Assembly: GCF_020382885.2 (NCBI RefSeq)
Contig: NC_058494.1
Location: 28,561,225-28,625,224 of the forward strand
Direction: 5' to 3'
Source: Scatophagus argus
Lineage: Eukaryota > Chordata > Actinopteri > Scatophagidae
Length of the DNA: 64,000 bases
A program made the position numbers and the translations under genes. Of this stretch, positions 1 through 26,206 are shown one piece after another; positions within the stretch are counted from its first letter, which is position 1; each line of letters starts with the position of its first letter. A model generated the notes under the pieces. The model searched no databases and was not told the origin of the DNA. It worked only from the letters and a program-made list of their open reading frames with translations.

Positions 1-546
1 TGCAGCAGGCAATTCAAACCCGCCAGAACGTCGCCGTGACAGCAGTGAGGCGTCTGCTGCACCTCGGCCACAGCCGGCTCACCCTGCTGCCATCTGCCAG
101 GAGATACAGAAGCGTGTGCTGCCATCTGCCAGCAGATACAGAAGCGTGTGCTGAAGTCCAAGACAGCCATAAATCCCAGTGTCTTACTGGGACCAGTTCA
201 TGATCTCTGAATTTAGTTTGAGGATTTGAGGTTTAAGTGTTGAATGAAACTGAATTCAGTTTAAGTACTTAATACCTGAAGTGAAGCAGATTTCATCGAT
301 GTGACTTCAATTCCATGCTGTACTCACCCTTCAACTCCTTTTACATGAGAGTTTACGTTACTCCTTTTACTTTCCTCAAACTCACACTGCAGCAGCTCCA
401 ACTGTACTTAAATGACAAATCAGCTGCTTTCAATTGAGCCTCCAAGTCTCACAGCCCGGAAACAACACCTGTGCAAATCATTAGATTAACTGTTTTTGTC
501 ATGGAGCCTCCACAGGAAGTGACATCATGTCTGTTTGTACCTGTAG
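1..546. other. Intron 3 of the CAPN8-like calpain, partial
   Basis: No coding exon is recognisable here. The bases just before 547 (ctgtag) serve as the 3' splice site of the first visible calpain exon. The only structure noted is a 32-bp tandem duplication at 85-148. Confidence 0.6.
85..148. repeat. 32-bp tandem duplication
   Basis: A unit beginning tgctgccatctgccag occurs twice with a 32-bp period, at 85-116 and 117-148, with one visible mismatch (ggagat versus cagat). It is intronic. Confidence 0.75.
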
Positions 547-3500
547 CTGTGGCAGTACGGAGAGTGGGTGGACGTGGTTGTGGACGACCGGCTCCCCACC
601 AGAGACGGGAAGTTGCTGTTCGTTCACTCGGCAGAGGGAGGAGAGTTCTGGAGCGCTCTGTTGGAGAAAGCTTACGCCAAGTGAGAATCACATTTAAGTT
701 CACCCAACAAGGTGGTTCTCTGACTTATAGCAACATCAGGTCAACATTTTATCACAGCACATTAATAATGACCAAATACCTGCAGCAGTAACCTCTGAGT
801 TAACTGCCTATTAGCTAATGTTAGCATGCTAAACTAAGATGTGAACATGATGAACATTATGCTTGCTAAACATTAGCATGTTAGCATTTAGTTAAAGGCA
901 CAGTTGTGTTACAGTACAGCCTACAGCAAGGCTCTGGACTCATAGGTTGTGTTCAGACTGCAGCCAAATCAGATCTTCAAGGTTGTTTTTTTCCCAAGTG
1001 TTTTGTCCAGACACCACCAAACCAACTGCAGGAACAACATAGGCATCAGAGGGCTTAAGGTCAGGATCGGGACCAGGATCCTAAGCATCAGAAACTATTG
1101 GTGGTGTGGCTAAAGATCATATCACCGTCTGTCCACAGATTGCTGGTCTCTGTGTTGGCATGCAGTTCTGATCCACCATTCTGGACTTGATGTTGTCATT
1201 CTGTGTCCCATTGCGAGTGACTGAAAAGACACTTTAAAATCCAATTTGAGCTGACAGATCATCTGGGCTGAGAGATGTCTGTCTAAACCCAATCTGAATC
1301 ACATTTCAGAAATCTATGTTCAGAAATCACATTTCATGCTTTTTTTTTTCTGTACAGACTTTCTAAAATCAGTCTGGGTCTGATATAAAACGGTTCAGGG
1401 GATTTGTACAGTAACTAGCAGCAGTTAGCAGCTGAGTCAAAGAACAGCAACTGCTGTGACTGAAAATGTAAACTGAAAAGACCGTGAAGTCCGAGATTCA
1501 CTGCCAGTCCAGTATCCAGTTCTGTTATGGTACACGTCGCCTCTTTTTGGGACCAGACAGCACAGGACCTAAACAGCTAGAGATGGTACTAAAGTGAATG
1601 TTTTTCTGACTGTATTCTGTTTGCTATCACAGTCTTGTAAAATGGGGCAGACATTTCAACTTGAAGCTGCAGTGTTAGTTCAGAGCAGTTTGTTGTGACT
1701 GGAGCTCTTCCCCTCAGCTGACCCCACATCAGCCTCTAAACACTGACAGTAAGAAGGCAGCAGCCGCTGAGCGAGTCCTGTGTGTGTTGGCGATTAGCAG
1801 CAGGGTGGAGGAAGGTTTGCTCAGTGCCGACCAGCCTGGAAAACAAACAGAGCTGCAGATAGAGGGAGTGACTCAGCTCTTTTTCCTGAACAAGTCGAAC
1901 CGCCACACCGGCTGCTCTGATTTATTCTGCCTCACTTCAGCCCACGGTCTGCAGGACATGAAGTGACTTTATCAAAGTGTTCTCAGACGATCTATGAAAC
2001 AAAAACAGCCGACATCTCTTCAGTACTGAGCTTTAATTCTGAGGAAGTCCCAGCCCGTTAAAACTCGGTTTTCAGTTTGTCACTTTTTAATTTTCAACTA
2101 ATCACACTTACACTTCAACTGCTGTCAAGTGGACAAACTTATTTAAGATGAAACAGACTTTTCCAGTTTAGTTTAGGAACAAATATTTGAGGGTTTAGTT
2201 AATGAAGCACCTGATTATATAGATCCAGTCTCATTTAGCAGGTCTGACGTGCTCACACAGTTTTGGCTGTAAATTAGCCACAGTGAAGATTTAAACAGTA
2301 AGTCTGCTGTGATTCCTCCTGCAGGGTGAACAGCTCGTATGAAGCGCTGAGCGGAGGTTCAAGTATTGAGGGTTTTGAGGATTTCACTGGAGGAATCTCA
2401 GAGAGCTACAACCTGAAGGAGGCTCCCCCCTTCCTGTTTAACCTCATGAGGAAGGCCCTGAGCCTGGGCTCGCTGCTCGGCTGCTCCATCAGCGTAAAGA
2501 ATCAAACACTCAGCACCAGCACTCAGACACAAACAAGAGCCTATAGATGATTTCTAAGCCGATGACTAACCAGCAGTTCCTGACGAGCTGTGTCCATTAA
2601 AAAATGTTACTACATTAAGAAGAAAACCTGCCCATTAGCTCAGAGTTCAACATGAGCCCTGATTTCCGCTGAGGTGGTGGATGAAGTGAGACACAGCAGA
2701 AATACACACTGCTTTAAGGTCAGACAGCTCACACTGTTACTACATGTTAATGGCTGAAGATAAGATAAGATAAGGTAAGGTAATCCTTTATTAGTCCCAT
2801 GACTGGGAAATGACAGTGTTACAGCAGAAAACAGGATACAGAGGGTGCAAAGCATGCAGGGATAAGAGAAGGAAGAGCATTCAGAAAGAATAAATACACA
2901 GGAAACAAATACCTGCTGCTGTAGACGGTACAGAAAAGAAAAAGACTATTTACACTAGAGTCCCTCAAGATATGATTAGTGGATGGATTAATTATTGCAC
3001 AGATCTGTTTCAGAGACTAAGTATGTAGGTACTGATCCTTGTAGTAGTGTTACATGAGTAAGGATCATTGCACAATTATTACTACACAGATATTATTGCA
3101 GATGAAGAGTTAACATCAGGCTCTGTGATCAGTACTTTAACAGCTGCAGCCTGATGGCTTTGGATGGAAAATACATCATGCTGTTAGTAGAAAAGAGATC
3201 AAGCAGGTGTTCAGTCTCTTTCTACGATCAATAACACTGATTGACACAGTTTGTTCTGAATGTTCACACTGCAGTCGTCTTCTGCGTTGGCTAATCCTCG
3301 ATTCACAGCATCTACACTGGACAACAGAGAGCTCGGTTAAGCTAAGCTAACATTTTGACCAGGAGCATCACTGCTAGAAAAACCAACATGCTAGCATGGC
3401 TGGTGACCAACATGGACCAGCACGATTAGCTTATGGGTCTGTTTAGTTTATTAGGCTCATTTATGTCATTAGCTTGTTAATGAGCTAATGAGAGCTAAAC

Positions 3501-6500
3501 AGCTAAATAACCAAATGATCTTAATACAGCACATTATGTTAGTTAGTACAGCAGTTTGTTAGTTCCTCAAGATCTTAAGCCACTTTGATTCTGTCTTCTT
3601 CTATCTATCTAATCAGTGTATGTGATGTGAATATTGAGCTCTTTCTATAAGGACACATTAAACATGACTTAGCTATAAAATTGTTGCATAATTTTTATAT
3701 CTTTCTCTGTTTCTCAGATCTCCAGCTCGTATGAGACCGAGGCGATCACTGGTCAGAAGCTGGTTAAAGGTCACGCCTACTCCATCACTGCAGCACAGCA
3801 GGTGAGGCATTCTGGGACACGACTGGAAGCTCCAAACTAAGTCCGGTTTGTCTTGAATTGCATGAGGAGGAGGAATAAAAATGGGAAGCAGCTGAAATTT
3901 ACAGGAGCACCTGAACACAAAAGTTGTGGTGCCCCTTAGGGGACTCAGTAGGTTCCCCAGCTGAATCCAGATGTCCAGATCCTTCAAATGTACTCAGCTA
4001 AATGGACCAGATGAGAGTATGTTCAAAAGGCATCTCTGCAGCTAACATGGAAGACAACATAACTGAGAACGTTTTCACTGATTCTTGTAAGACTGACAAT
4101 ATAAGGACACTGAACCCCAGGAATGAACCGTCTATCAGACCCCAAACAAGACAAGAATTAGGCTGTAAAAACAGCAGACACTGCAGCAGCGTGTCCCTGT
4201 GGTCTGCGTGTTTGGTTAAACTGGATCAAGTTGAATGGACACGTCCCCTGATGTCGTCCAGTTATTCTCTCGTGATTTCGTTTCCTGATAGTCTGATAGC
4301 GGGCGGCACGGGTTAGCACTGTCGCCTCATAGCAAGAGGGTTCCAGGTTCGAATCCCGGTCTGGGCCCTTCTATGTGGAGTTTGCATGTTCTCCCTGTGC
4401 CTGCGTGGGTTTTCTCCGGGTTCTCCGGCTTCCTCCCACAATACCAAAAACATGCACATTAGGTTAACTGGCTGCTCTACATTGCCCCCTAGGTGTGAGT
4501 GTGAGAGTGTGTGGTTGTCTGTCTTTGTGTGTTGGCCCTGTGATTGGCTGGCGACCAGTCCAGGGTGAACCCCGCCTCTCGCCCGTAGTCAGCTGGGATA
4601 GGCTCCAGCTCCCCTGCGACCCTGACGAATAAGCGGTATAGAAAATGGATGGATGGATGGATGGATGGATGGATGGATGGATGGATAGTCTGATAGCTTC
4701 ACTTGTTGCTAAAGTAATCGCTGCCTGTTCGCTGTCTGACCTGCTGTTACACATCAGGGAACAACAGGTTTGTGTTTTTTATTTAATTGAACTAATTCAG
4801 CAGGCTACACATTTTGGCTGGTTTAGAAAGAAAATATTTGCTGTGGTATTACTACTTCTATCTAGACAAGGATCGAGGTACTTCCTCCTGCACTGGATGT
4901 TTACAGCTGAGAGGTTTCATCCTGCAGGTTCATCACTTTGGTTCACCCGTGGAGCTGCTGAGGATCCGGAACCCCTGGGGTCAGGTGGAGTGGACTGGAG
5001 CCTGGAGTGACAAGTGAGTTCAGGTTCTCCTCCTGGTCTGCCTGCCTGTCAAGCTGTCTGTCTGTTTGGTAAGCCACCAGACAGACAGCTTGTTGACTAA
5101 TGGAACAAGCCAAAGAACTTCAGTTGTGTAGTGATGAACCTCACCTGACCAGGTGTGGTGACTGGAACCAGTGGGACCAGTTTTGCTGCTGATGTTTCTG
5201 TTTGTTTGACTGTTTGCCAGTTCGAAGGAGTGGGATGGTGTTGAGGCGGGGGTGAAGAAGAAGCTGGATCGGTCGGCTGATGATGGAGAGTTCTGGTGGG
5301 TTTACATCTGTTGGAGGGAAGTAATGATCCAGTTAATGAATCAATTCTCAGCTCTCTGGTCTCACGGTCAGTCAGGCTCACATTAGTCCTGCTCTGACAC
5401 TCTGTATTACAAGTCTCTGCTCTCATTGGAAAGTGTCATAACATGAATTTTCTTGTGAATTGGTGCCGTATAAATAAAATTAACTGAATTCAAAGACCGA
5501 AAGTCAATGATTACAATTATGACCCAAAAGCTTCATCCAGCACATACAGTGGATCAGTTATCAGATCTGAAGTCAGTGTTTTGCTTCCTGTTGGTCTCTG
5601 CAGGATGTCCTACGCTGACTTCCTGCGTCAGTTTTCCCAGCTCGACATCTGTAACCTGACACCTGATGCGCTGAGCAGCGACGACGTCGGCCGCTGGAAC
5701 TACCGCGAGTTCGAAGGCGCGTGGAGGGTCGGCTCGACAGCCGGAGGCTGCAGGAACTACTCTGGTACAGGCCACCTTCTGAGTCATGACAGAAACCTTC
5801 AATCACAACAATGTTTTATTTTTATCTTTTAAGCATTTTGAGGCTGTTTGTTGTGTGCAGTTACTGTGGTGTCCATCTTTGTTGTAAACAGTTTGAACCA
5901 CTCGCTTTCTGTCCTTCCTGCTCACTCAGCATTAGCATCAGCATTAGCATCAGCATTAGCATCAGCATTAGCATCAGCATTAGCATCAGCATCAGCATCA
6001 GCATCAGCGCAGTCAGGTTTTCCGTCCTCTGCACTCAGCAGATTGTGGATGAATTCAGTCCATAAATCTCCAGAAAACTTTTTTGACAGATACAAAATGT
6101 TTCTGAACAGCAAAGAGATCAACTTCTGAACAGCAGAGCTGATTGACTGCTGGAGAAATCTGTTGGACCAATCAGGAGCCACAGTGTCACCATACAGCTC
6201 GCTAAATTAAAGCAATCATTAATTAATTTGTTCATCCATCTGTCTTTCATGTTATCATTTAGATTTTATTAGCTGATGAAAAATGTAAAACATTGCTTTC
6301 AGTTTCACTGTGTGAAGTGACTTCCTGTCGTCTCTCTGCAGCCACGTTCTGCTCCAACCCTCAGTTCTTCATCCGGCTGGACGACGTCGACGACGAGCCT
6401 CACGACGGCGAGCACGGCTGCACCGTCCTGATCGGTCTGATGCAGAAGGACGCTCGCAGGGAGAGACGCTTCGGACGAGACCTCAACACCATCGGATTCG

Positions 6501-9500
6501 CCATCTATGAAGTACAAATACACACATTGTGCTGCACAGTAAATATGCTTAGCTACTTTCCACCAGTGACCAACAGACATGGCTGTGATGAGAGGAAACT
6601 GACTCACTCTGATCACAGTGTTCAGGATGATCGATACAGACATGACATCACTGAAACCCGATGAAACGCCATCCACTCAGTCGATGAAGACTCGTAATGG
6701 GTCGGTTCTCTGGTCCTCAGGTTGGTCTGTTTGTGTTTCCTGCAGGTTCCTGATGAGGTGAGATCATCACATCAACCAGTACCATCACCGTGTTTTTCCC
6801 ATCATGTACAAACGTACGAGGATCCATGGTAAATCCGTCCTGGGCTTTACTTTCACTTTATACTGCTACTATACCACTTACTTTTCACTTTTGTACTACT
6901 TGTCAGAGTACTGTAGTACTCCATGTGGCCTGGTCTGGTGGTTGTGGATCTTTTCCTTGTGACAGTGATGATGTCATCATCTGGGTCAAAATGGCGCCCA
7001 GTGAGCCGACATGCAGAGAGCAGCGTTGCTTTCAGCTCACCTCCACCTGAATCCTCCGGCTCGTCGCCGTCGTAGCCGACAGTTAAAACGACATTAAAGT
7101 ACTTGTTGGTGTTAACGCAGTATTGATTATAGTATAAGAATACAATAGTGACATAATGAATACTTTCCATACTTTGAGCGCATTTAGCTGATAATACTGT
7201 AAGTCAAATGAAGTATTACTGCAGTCACACTGAAGGATCTGCAGGCTTTAAACTGTGCAGCACCGACCTGCAGTCACAGACTTCTTCTTCTGTGGTGGTC
7301 AGTTTAAAGGTCGCAGTAATGTCCGGCTGGGCCCCGACGTCCTGCTGAGGAGGACGGCGGTGGCCCGCAGTCAGACCTTCATCAACCTGCGGGAGGTGTG
7401 TGAGCGCCTCAAACTGCCGCCCGGAGAATACGCCATCATCCCCTCCACCTTCGAACCGCACCGCCAGGGGAGCTTCATCCTGAGGGTGTTCACAGAGAAG
7501 CAGGCCCACAGCAGGTCCACCACCACACACACACACACACACTGTGACACACACGCACACACACACACACACAGTGACACACACTGTGACACACACACAC
7601 ACACACACACACAGTGACATACATACACACACACACACACACACACTGTGACACACACACACACACACACACAGTGACATACATACACACACACACTGTG
7701 ACACACACCGTGACACACACACACACACACACTGTGACACACACGCACACACACTGTGACACACACGCACACACACACAGTGACACACACTGTGACACAC
7801 ACACACATGCACGCAACCACACACATGCACACTGTGACACACACACACACACACACAGTGACACACACGCACACTGTGACACACACACGCACACACACAC
7901 ATGCACACACACACACACACACACTGTAACAAACACACACACACACTGTGACACACATTCTGTTGTGTGTCCTCTTCAGGCCGATGGTGGAGGACGTCAT
8001 CGCTGACATCCATGAGGTTCGTGTCACCTGATTGATCCACCTTGTTGGAACACGTTGATCAGCTCATGTTTTTTTGATTGAACAGCATTAAACAAACATT
8101 AAACAAACATTAAACAAACGCTAAGCAGATGTTTTCCTTCCAGCCTGACGTCGGACCGAACGACGTGGATCCTCACTTCAAGCATCTCTTCGGGCTGATC
8201 TCTGGAAACGTAACGTTCACTGACCCTGGAAACGTCACGTCTGTAACCTGCTGGGAGAGAAAACAAACGTTTAAATGTTTGGTTTCATTGTGTCCCAACA
8301 GGACTCTGAAGTCTCTGCCTGCGAGCTGCAGCAGGTTTTGGACAAAGTGGTGGCTCAGAGTAAGAACATGAAGGTCGCACAATCTGTCAGATGTTTTCAT
8401 GCTCATGTGGTTTGTATGTAAGACTTTGGACCAGCTGAACAAACTTTGTGTACTTGTAGAGGTTTGTGCACTTCACTGATGTGTGTTCAGCCAGCAGCTC
8501 CACTTACATGAACGCCGTGACATCAGAGTGACGTATGAACTGACCTGAGTGCTGTTTCTCTGAAGGGTCTGATATGAAAACGGACGGCTTCAGTCTGCAC
8601 ACCTGCCGCAACATCATCAGTCTGTTGGACGTATCCTTCACCTGCCCATCATCCGTCCATCATCCGTCCATCATCCCTCTGGTGGTGCAGTGGTTAGCAC
8701 TGTTGCCTCATAGCAAGAGGGTTCCAGGTTCGAATCCCGGTCTGGGCCCTTCTATGTGGAGTTTGCATGTTCTCCCTGTGTCTGCGTGGGTTTTCTCCGG
8801 GTTCTCCGGCTTCCTCCCACAATACCAAAAACATGCACATCAGGTTAACTGGCTGCTCTACTGCCCCCTAGGTGTGAGTGTGAGAGTGTGTGTGGTTGTC
8901 TGTCTTTGTGTGTTGGCCCTGCGATTGACTGGCGACCAGTCCAGGGTGAACCCCGCCTCTCGCCCGTAGTCAGCTGGGATAGGCTCCAGCTCCCCCGCGA
9001 CCCTGATGGATAAGCGGTATAGAAAATGGATGGATGGAAGAAATTATTTAGCTAATCAGAGTGGGACTGTTAACACAAACAGACAGACTGGTCAGTGAGT
9101 GAACTGTCCCCTTAACTGGTCTTCAGATGGACCGCAGTGGTAAACTGGGTCTGCTGGAGTTTCACCATCTGTGGTTGAAGATCCAGAAATACCTGGTGAG
9201 AATGTTGTACTTTTACTGCACTACACCTCAGAGGTGAATATTTTTACTGCATCAGTTTGTGTCCAGATGTAAACCCTGAGTGTCCAGATGTTTTTGTGCT
9301 GAGTAACTGTGATAAACTGAAGGATGAAGATGAAAATCCTCCTCCTCCTTCAGCTAAAAGGCCTCTGGGATGAGTTGAAAACAGCCTGTCTGTGTGAGCT
9401 CAGGAACCTGTTTGGAGGTCCTGGTTCTCCCCGGACAGCCGGACTCCAAACACATGAGGAGATGAAAGCAGGCAGGAGGACAGAAGGAGCTCAGATGTTT

Positions 9501-11135
9501 GACCCTCTGGCACATCAGATTGTTTGGGTTTATTTCCTGCTTTATGTTGTGCAGTCGGTCGGTGTGTTGCTCTTTCAGCTGTCAGGTTGTCTGTGTTTGG
9601 GTTCCTCCTGACGTTCTGGTGTGTTCTTTTGTTCTAACGCTGGCCTCAGCCTGTTCCCCCAGTTTGTCTTGTGTCTACAGTGGGCATCTGGGTCCTCTTT
9701 AGAACAAAACAAGATATATAATCAAATATTTTACTGCACAGACGCCACTTTTACTTCATACTACAGGCCAGATTTAAGGCCAGACACTGTTATAAACAGA
9801 AACATCCTGACAGCCTTTCAGTGTGTGAACTGGAGGGTCATCAGGCCTGTGATTGGTTCAGTGGCTTGGGATCAGAAGGAAATGGTCAAACGTAAGACTG
9901 AATCAGACTGCTGCATGTGTGTAAACTGCTGACCAATATATTGTGCTGTTTGTATACAACATCATCATCAAGACTGGCAAGACTTAAACTAACAATCTGT
10001 CTTCGTCTTCATCTTCTCCCATTTCTCCTCCTCCTCCTCCTTTATCGTACTGTAGGAGATCTTCAAGAGACACGACACGGATGATTCTGGTACGATGAGC
10101 AGTCATGAGATGAGAGCAGCACTGGCTGAAGCAGGTATGTTCTAGTTGTGGTACTGTGGTGGTTCTAGAGATCAGCATGTGGAGATGGAGATGAAGGTCC
10201 AGAGCTCCTGACTGAGCTGATTGATTGTGTTTGTTATGGATGGTCCAGGGGTTCTGCAGGGGGTTCTGCAGGTTCTTCAAACAGCTCAAACTGATTTTAG
10301 AGATGACCTCTAAAGTGACATCTCACTGCTACTCAGAGCACGGGTTCACGAGTTCACGGGTTCTAAAAGAGATTTTGTGGTTCCTTAAAGAAAATCCAGG
10401 GTTTCATAAAAGTGTTGGTGTTGGTGCTTAAAACAGGTTCTACAGATGGTACCCTGAGGTTCTCCCAGGACTACAGGACTGTGTGTGTTTTCAGGTTTCC
10501 AGGTGAACAGCACCGTGATTCAGGAGATCATCAGTTGTTATGCTGACAGGAGTTTTGCCGTCAACTTCGACTGTTTCATCGGCTCTCTGATCCGTCTAGA
10601 GATGCTCTTCAGTGAGTGAACTACAAACTTTAAACTTTAATGACAACAGCATCGTGGACAGACAAACTGAAAACAAACTGAGATACGTTCAGAGCAGCAT
10701 TGGGACACAACCACTCAGGCTGATTGTCAGGCTGTTCTTAAAGAAACTCATCACTCCATCTCTGTTTACTGACTGGTTCCCATTGTTCCAAGTACAGAGA
10801 TTACGCTGATCTTAAATAAACTTTTTAATAATTTAAACAACATTTTCCTTTTCGTTCACAGAGATGTTCAGAATTCTGGACAAGAACAACCAGGGAAAGA
10901 TCCAACTGGACCTGCAGCAGGTACAACCCCAGTTCTGTTCTGGTCTGACTGGTGCTGAACCAGTAACTCTGGGCAGCTCTGACCAGTACAGGCTGGTGCC
11001 CCCTACAGGCTGCAGTGTGATCTGTAATTTTTATGTCAGCATTTCTCTTCTTGTCTTTTATTGGTCCAACCTGTTGTCACATGACACTGAGTTCTTCTAC
11101 TCTTCCTGCAGTGGCTCTGCCTTGCCATCAACTGA
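547..11135 (+). CDS. capn8: Classical calpain, CAPN8-like, 5' end outside window
   Basis: Calcium-dependent cytosolic cysteine protease. Eighteen exons are visible: 547-680, 2325-2493, 3718-3801, 4928-5013, 5221-5295, 5604-5764, 6342-6511, 6746-6757, 7303-7514, 7980-8016, 8144-8209, 8302-8359, 8566-8630, 9127-9195, 10056-10134, 10495-10611, 10862-10920 and 11112-11135 (stop). All borders are GT/AG and phases agree, giving 558 residues. Exon lengths (134, 169, 84, 86, 75, 161, 170, 12...) follow the classical calpain pattern. Visible parts are the rest of the protease core with catalytic His (KGHAYS, exon at 3718) and Asn (RNPWG, exon at 4928), the C2-like domain, and a penta-EF-hand domain ([26 protein letters not shown]). 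The Cys box and exons 1-3 lie upstream. The segments LLDM...[11 protein letters not shown] and the ending WLCLAIN resemble CAPN8 more than CAPN2 from memory, so the paralogue name is tentative. The next gene is its tandem paralogue. Confidence 0.9.
2755..3000 (-). mobile_element. LINE-3'-end-like repeat in antisense, intron 5 of CAPN8-like
   Basis: The segment begins with (aagat)n/(aaggt)n followed by cctttattagtcccatgac and tgggaaa. Read on the minus strand this is the common fish LINE 3' end, in which a ttcccca-like block precedes a (gataa)n tail. A plus-strand relative lies at 54487-54545. Family assignment is from memory and the right boundary is uncertain. Confidence 0.45.
4301..4683 (+). 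mobile_element. V-SINE-like tRNA-derived SINE, full length, 14-bp target duplication
   Basis: The tRNA-like head (gttagcactg...ggttcgaatccc box B) is followed by the conserved V-SINE core (gtggagtttgcatgttctcc, cgtgggttttctccgggt, ggcttcctcccaca) and a 3' tail ending in (atgg)n. It is flanked by perfect 14-bp direct repeats gatagtctgatagc at 4287-4300 and 4684-4697, a target-site duplication from retroposition. It lies in intron 6 of the CAPN8-like gene, same orientation. A near-identical copy lies at 8681-9038. V-SINE membership is by memory of the DANA/mermaid-type core. Confidence 0.85.
5930..6009. repeat. 12-bp minisatellite (attagcatcagc)n
   Basis: Tandem units of attagcatcagc, degrading to (atcagc)n at the right end, in intron 9 of the CAPN8-like gene. 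The period is a multiple of three, so it is open in several frames on both strands. It is not coding. Confidence 0.85.
7515..7979. repeat. CA-rich minisatellite filling calpain intron 12
   Basis: From about 7526 to 7955 the intron consists of (ca)n blocks punctuated by gtgacacac motifs, leaving only a few bases to the donor at 7515 and about 25 to the acceptor at 7979. Long open frames in it (up to about 270 codons on the minus strand, Cys/Val rich) come from the repeat and are not proteins. Confidence 0.9.
8681..9038 (+). mobile_element. V-SINE-like SINE, second copy
   Basis: Same head (gttagcactgttgcctcata, ggttcgaatcccggtctggg), same central core and same (atgg)n tail as the copy at 4301-4683, with only scattered substitutions and small indels. 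It lies in intron 16 of the CAPN8-like gene in gene orientation, next to a short (atcatccgtcc)n stretch at 8648-8676. I could not define a target duplication. Confidence 0.8.
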
Positions 11136-11254
11136 CAACGGCGTCACACTCCAGATGCATGCTGGGAGTTTAAAGGACAGACAGCTGTGGTTGTGGTTTG
11201 AATAAAAACTGTGTATTGTGTTTTGTGTGTGACAGGAAGTCATTTTCACCTTAA

Positions 11255-11260
11255 AATAAA
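11255..11260 (+). terminator. Poly(A) signal of CAPN8-like gene
   Basis: AATAAA lies 120 bp after the stop codon at 11133-11135. A second AATAAA at 11211-11216 could also be used. The 3' UTR is therefore short. Confidence 0.6.
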
Positions 11261-12791
11261 GCCTGGGCAGGCTTAGCATCTCCATACTTTGAGTAAACAG
11301 TAAACATGTTTAACTGAGTAACCATATAAACAGATTTCACTTTGGTATTTTAGACCTTCCACACCACAACAGTCACTACATATTTCATCCAAAGTGACTG
11401 CACACCTCAAGCTGACGTCTGTTTACAGTCTAACAGAAACTGATCAGTATTTATGTTGTAATAAGTAGTAAAAGGCTGAAAATCAAACCGCAGTAACTGG
11501 AAAACATTTATTCGGAAGGAATTGTTGTCTCATGAATGTCATCTGTTGGCAGTTTCATCACATTTTGAGAAACGAATCAGACTGAAAAGGTGAAGATATT
11601 TCAACATGGTGACTGTGGTTCCTGCTCTGTGTCTGCAGGGGGCAGTGTTTTATCACAGACTGTGTAGACTGTAGATGACAGGAACTGCAGTAGTACACAG
11701 TACAAAAACACATATATATATTAATTTACTGTATTATCTTAACATCTCCAATTATTGCATTATTAGTTATCACTTAAATGACTGTAATGATCATGTTTTA
11801 TTATCTGATTCAAATCTCTAAACTAAGCTGTACTTTAAGAATATTTTAATTCAATTTCAATTCAATTCAGTTTATTTATATAGCACCAATTCACAACAAA
11901 AGTTATCTCATGACACTTTCCAATTAGAGCAAACTCTTTAATTAAACTTACTCTACACTTTCTATAAACTATACTCACATTATGGGCAGAGAAAAAAACT
12001 GATGCCATTCATAAAGTTCTGTTTAGCAAGTGGTTTTAATCCGAACTTGGCACCAATCGCAGTATAAGAGCAATGAACTATGTCTGATTGTGCAGTTCAA
12101 CAGCCACACTTTAACGTTTCCCACTTTGCACATGCAACTGTGAACACAGTGAGGTCCTGGCTAGCAATGGCATCCCTGCACTCAGCACGCAGTATTGGTC
12201 ACCTACTGTACTGAAGTACAAATGGTATGTTCTTTCTCTCCTTCACTATGTTTATCAGATTTATTTACAAATTAAGATTTTTACAATTTTTACACACAAA
12301 CTTTATATATTTAGCAGTTTATAAAATCTAATGTGAAGGTTTGCTGCTTAACATTCACCATCTTGTGATAAACAAACTGATGATAAACAGAATATTAGAA
12401 AGTGGAATATTGACATCATGTTAATAACACACATCATAATATTATGTGAGTAATTCTGCACAGATGTTAGACAGGCAGATGGAGACACCAACACACATTA
12501 AAAGATCAAAACTTTATGTCCACAGGAAGTCCCTACCTGCTTCATATCCACAGCTTTCACAGAAGAAGACCGGAAGTTATCCACTGCCTGTTTTTCTCCT
12601 TTGAAAAACAAGAGCTGTTGTTACAGCCTGACAAAAGGTTTACTTTGAAGGCACTTAGCGGAAGTCTTACCTGTCTCTCTTTAATCCCTGAGGAGGGAAC
12701 ACTCACTTCCTGGCATCACTCACCTGCCGCTTCGACATTCTCCAAAACTTCCCAAACTTTCCAGGACACTCGAGGCTCCAAACCCAACAGC
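11261..12791. other. Spacer between the two calpains: promoter and 5' UTR region
   Basis: About 1.5 kb, mostly AT-rich, with no exon recognised. It holds a fragment of an interspersed fish repeat at about 11851-11985. The last roughly 250 bp before 12792 are more GC-rich and must contain the promoter or 5' UTR of the second calpain. No clear TATA box was seen. Confidence 0.5.
11851..11985 (+). repeat. Interspersed fish repeat (ttcaattcagtttatttatata type)
   Basis: The sequence caattcagtttatttatata, then gcaccaattcacaacaaaag, then catgacactttccaattaga recurs at about 20405 and 52893 and in weaker form at 20829 and 43905. All copies are in plus orientation. The family name is not known to me. 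Confidence 0.7.
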
Positions 12792-25937
<13,146 letters not shown>

Positions 25938-26206
25938 AGAACCAGGACGGATCCTGCTGGACTGACGGGGACACCTGAAATATTCCACGTGGTGAATGGA
26001 GTCTTATTTATGTGTTGTGCTGTCGTCACAGTGTGTTAATAGGCACTGACTACATGTTTGTGTAGAGGGGTCTGGGCAGGTAGTCCTGCTCTGATTGGTC
26101 CAGTGGCATTGGTCTCTTGTGTCTCTGTCCAAACTGGGTCTGAGTTGTTGGTTTGTCCCACCTGATGCCTTAATGATTAACTGCTAATTACTGACTTAAT
26201 ATACAA

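Noticed and set aside
4301-4370. Possible tRNA gene (box B ggttcgaatccc)
   Set aside because: It is the head of a SINE with core and tail; no closing acceptor stem. The same applies at 8690 and 44210.
7225-8040. Minus-strand open frame of 271 codons, Cys/Val rich
   Set aside because: It is the translation of a CA minisatellite filling a calpain intron and overlaps calpain exons on the other strand.
12516-12791. In-frame upstream ATG extending capn2 by 92 residues
   Set aside because: The extension has no calpain similarity, and the ATG at 12792 gives the expected family N-terminus and length.
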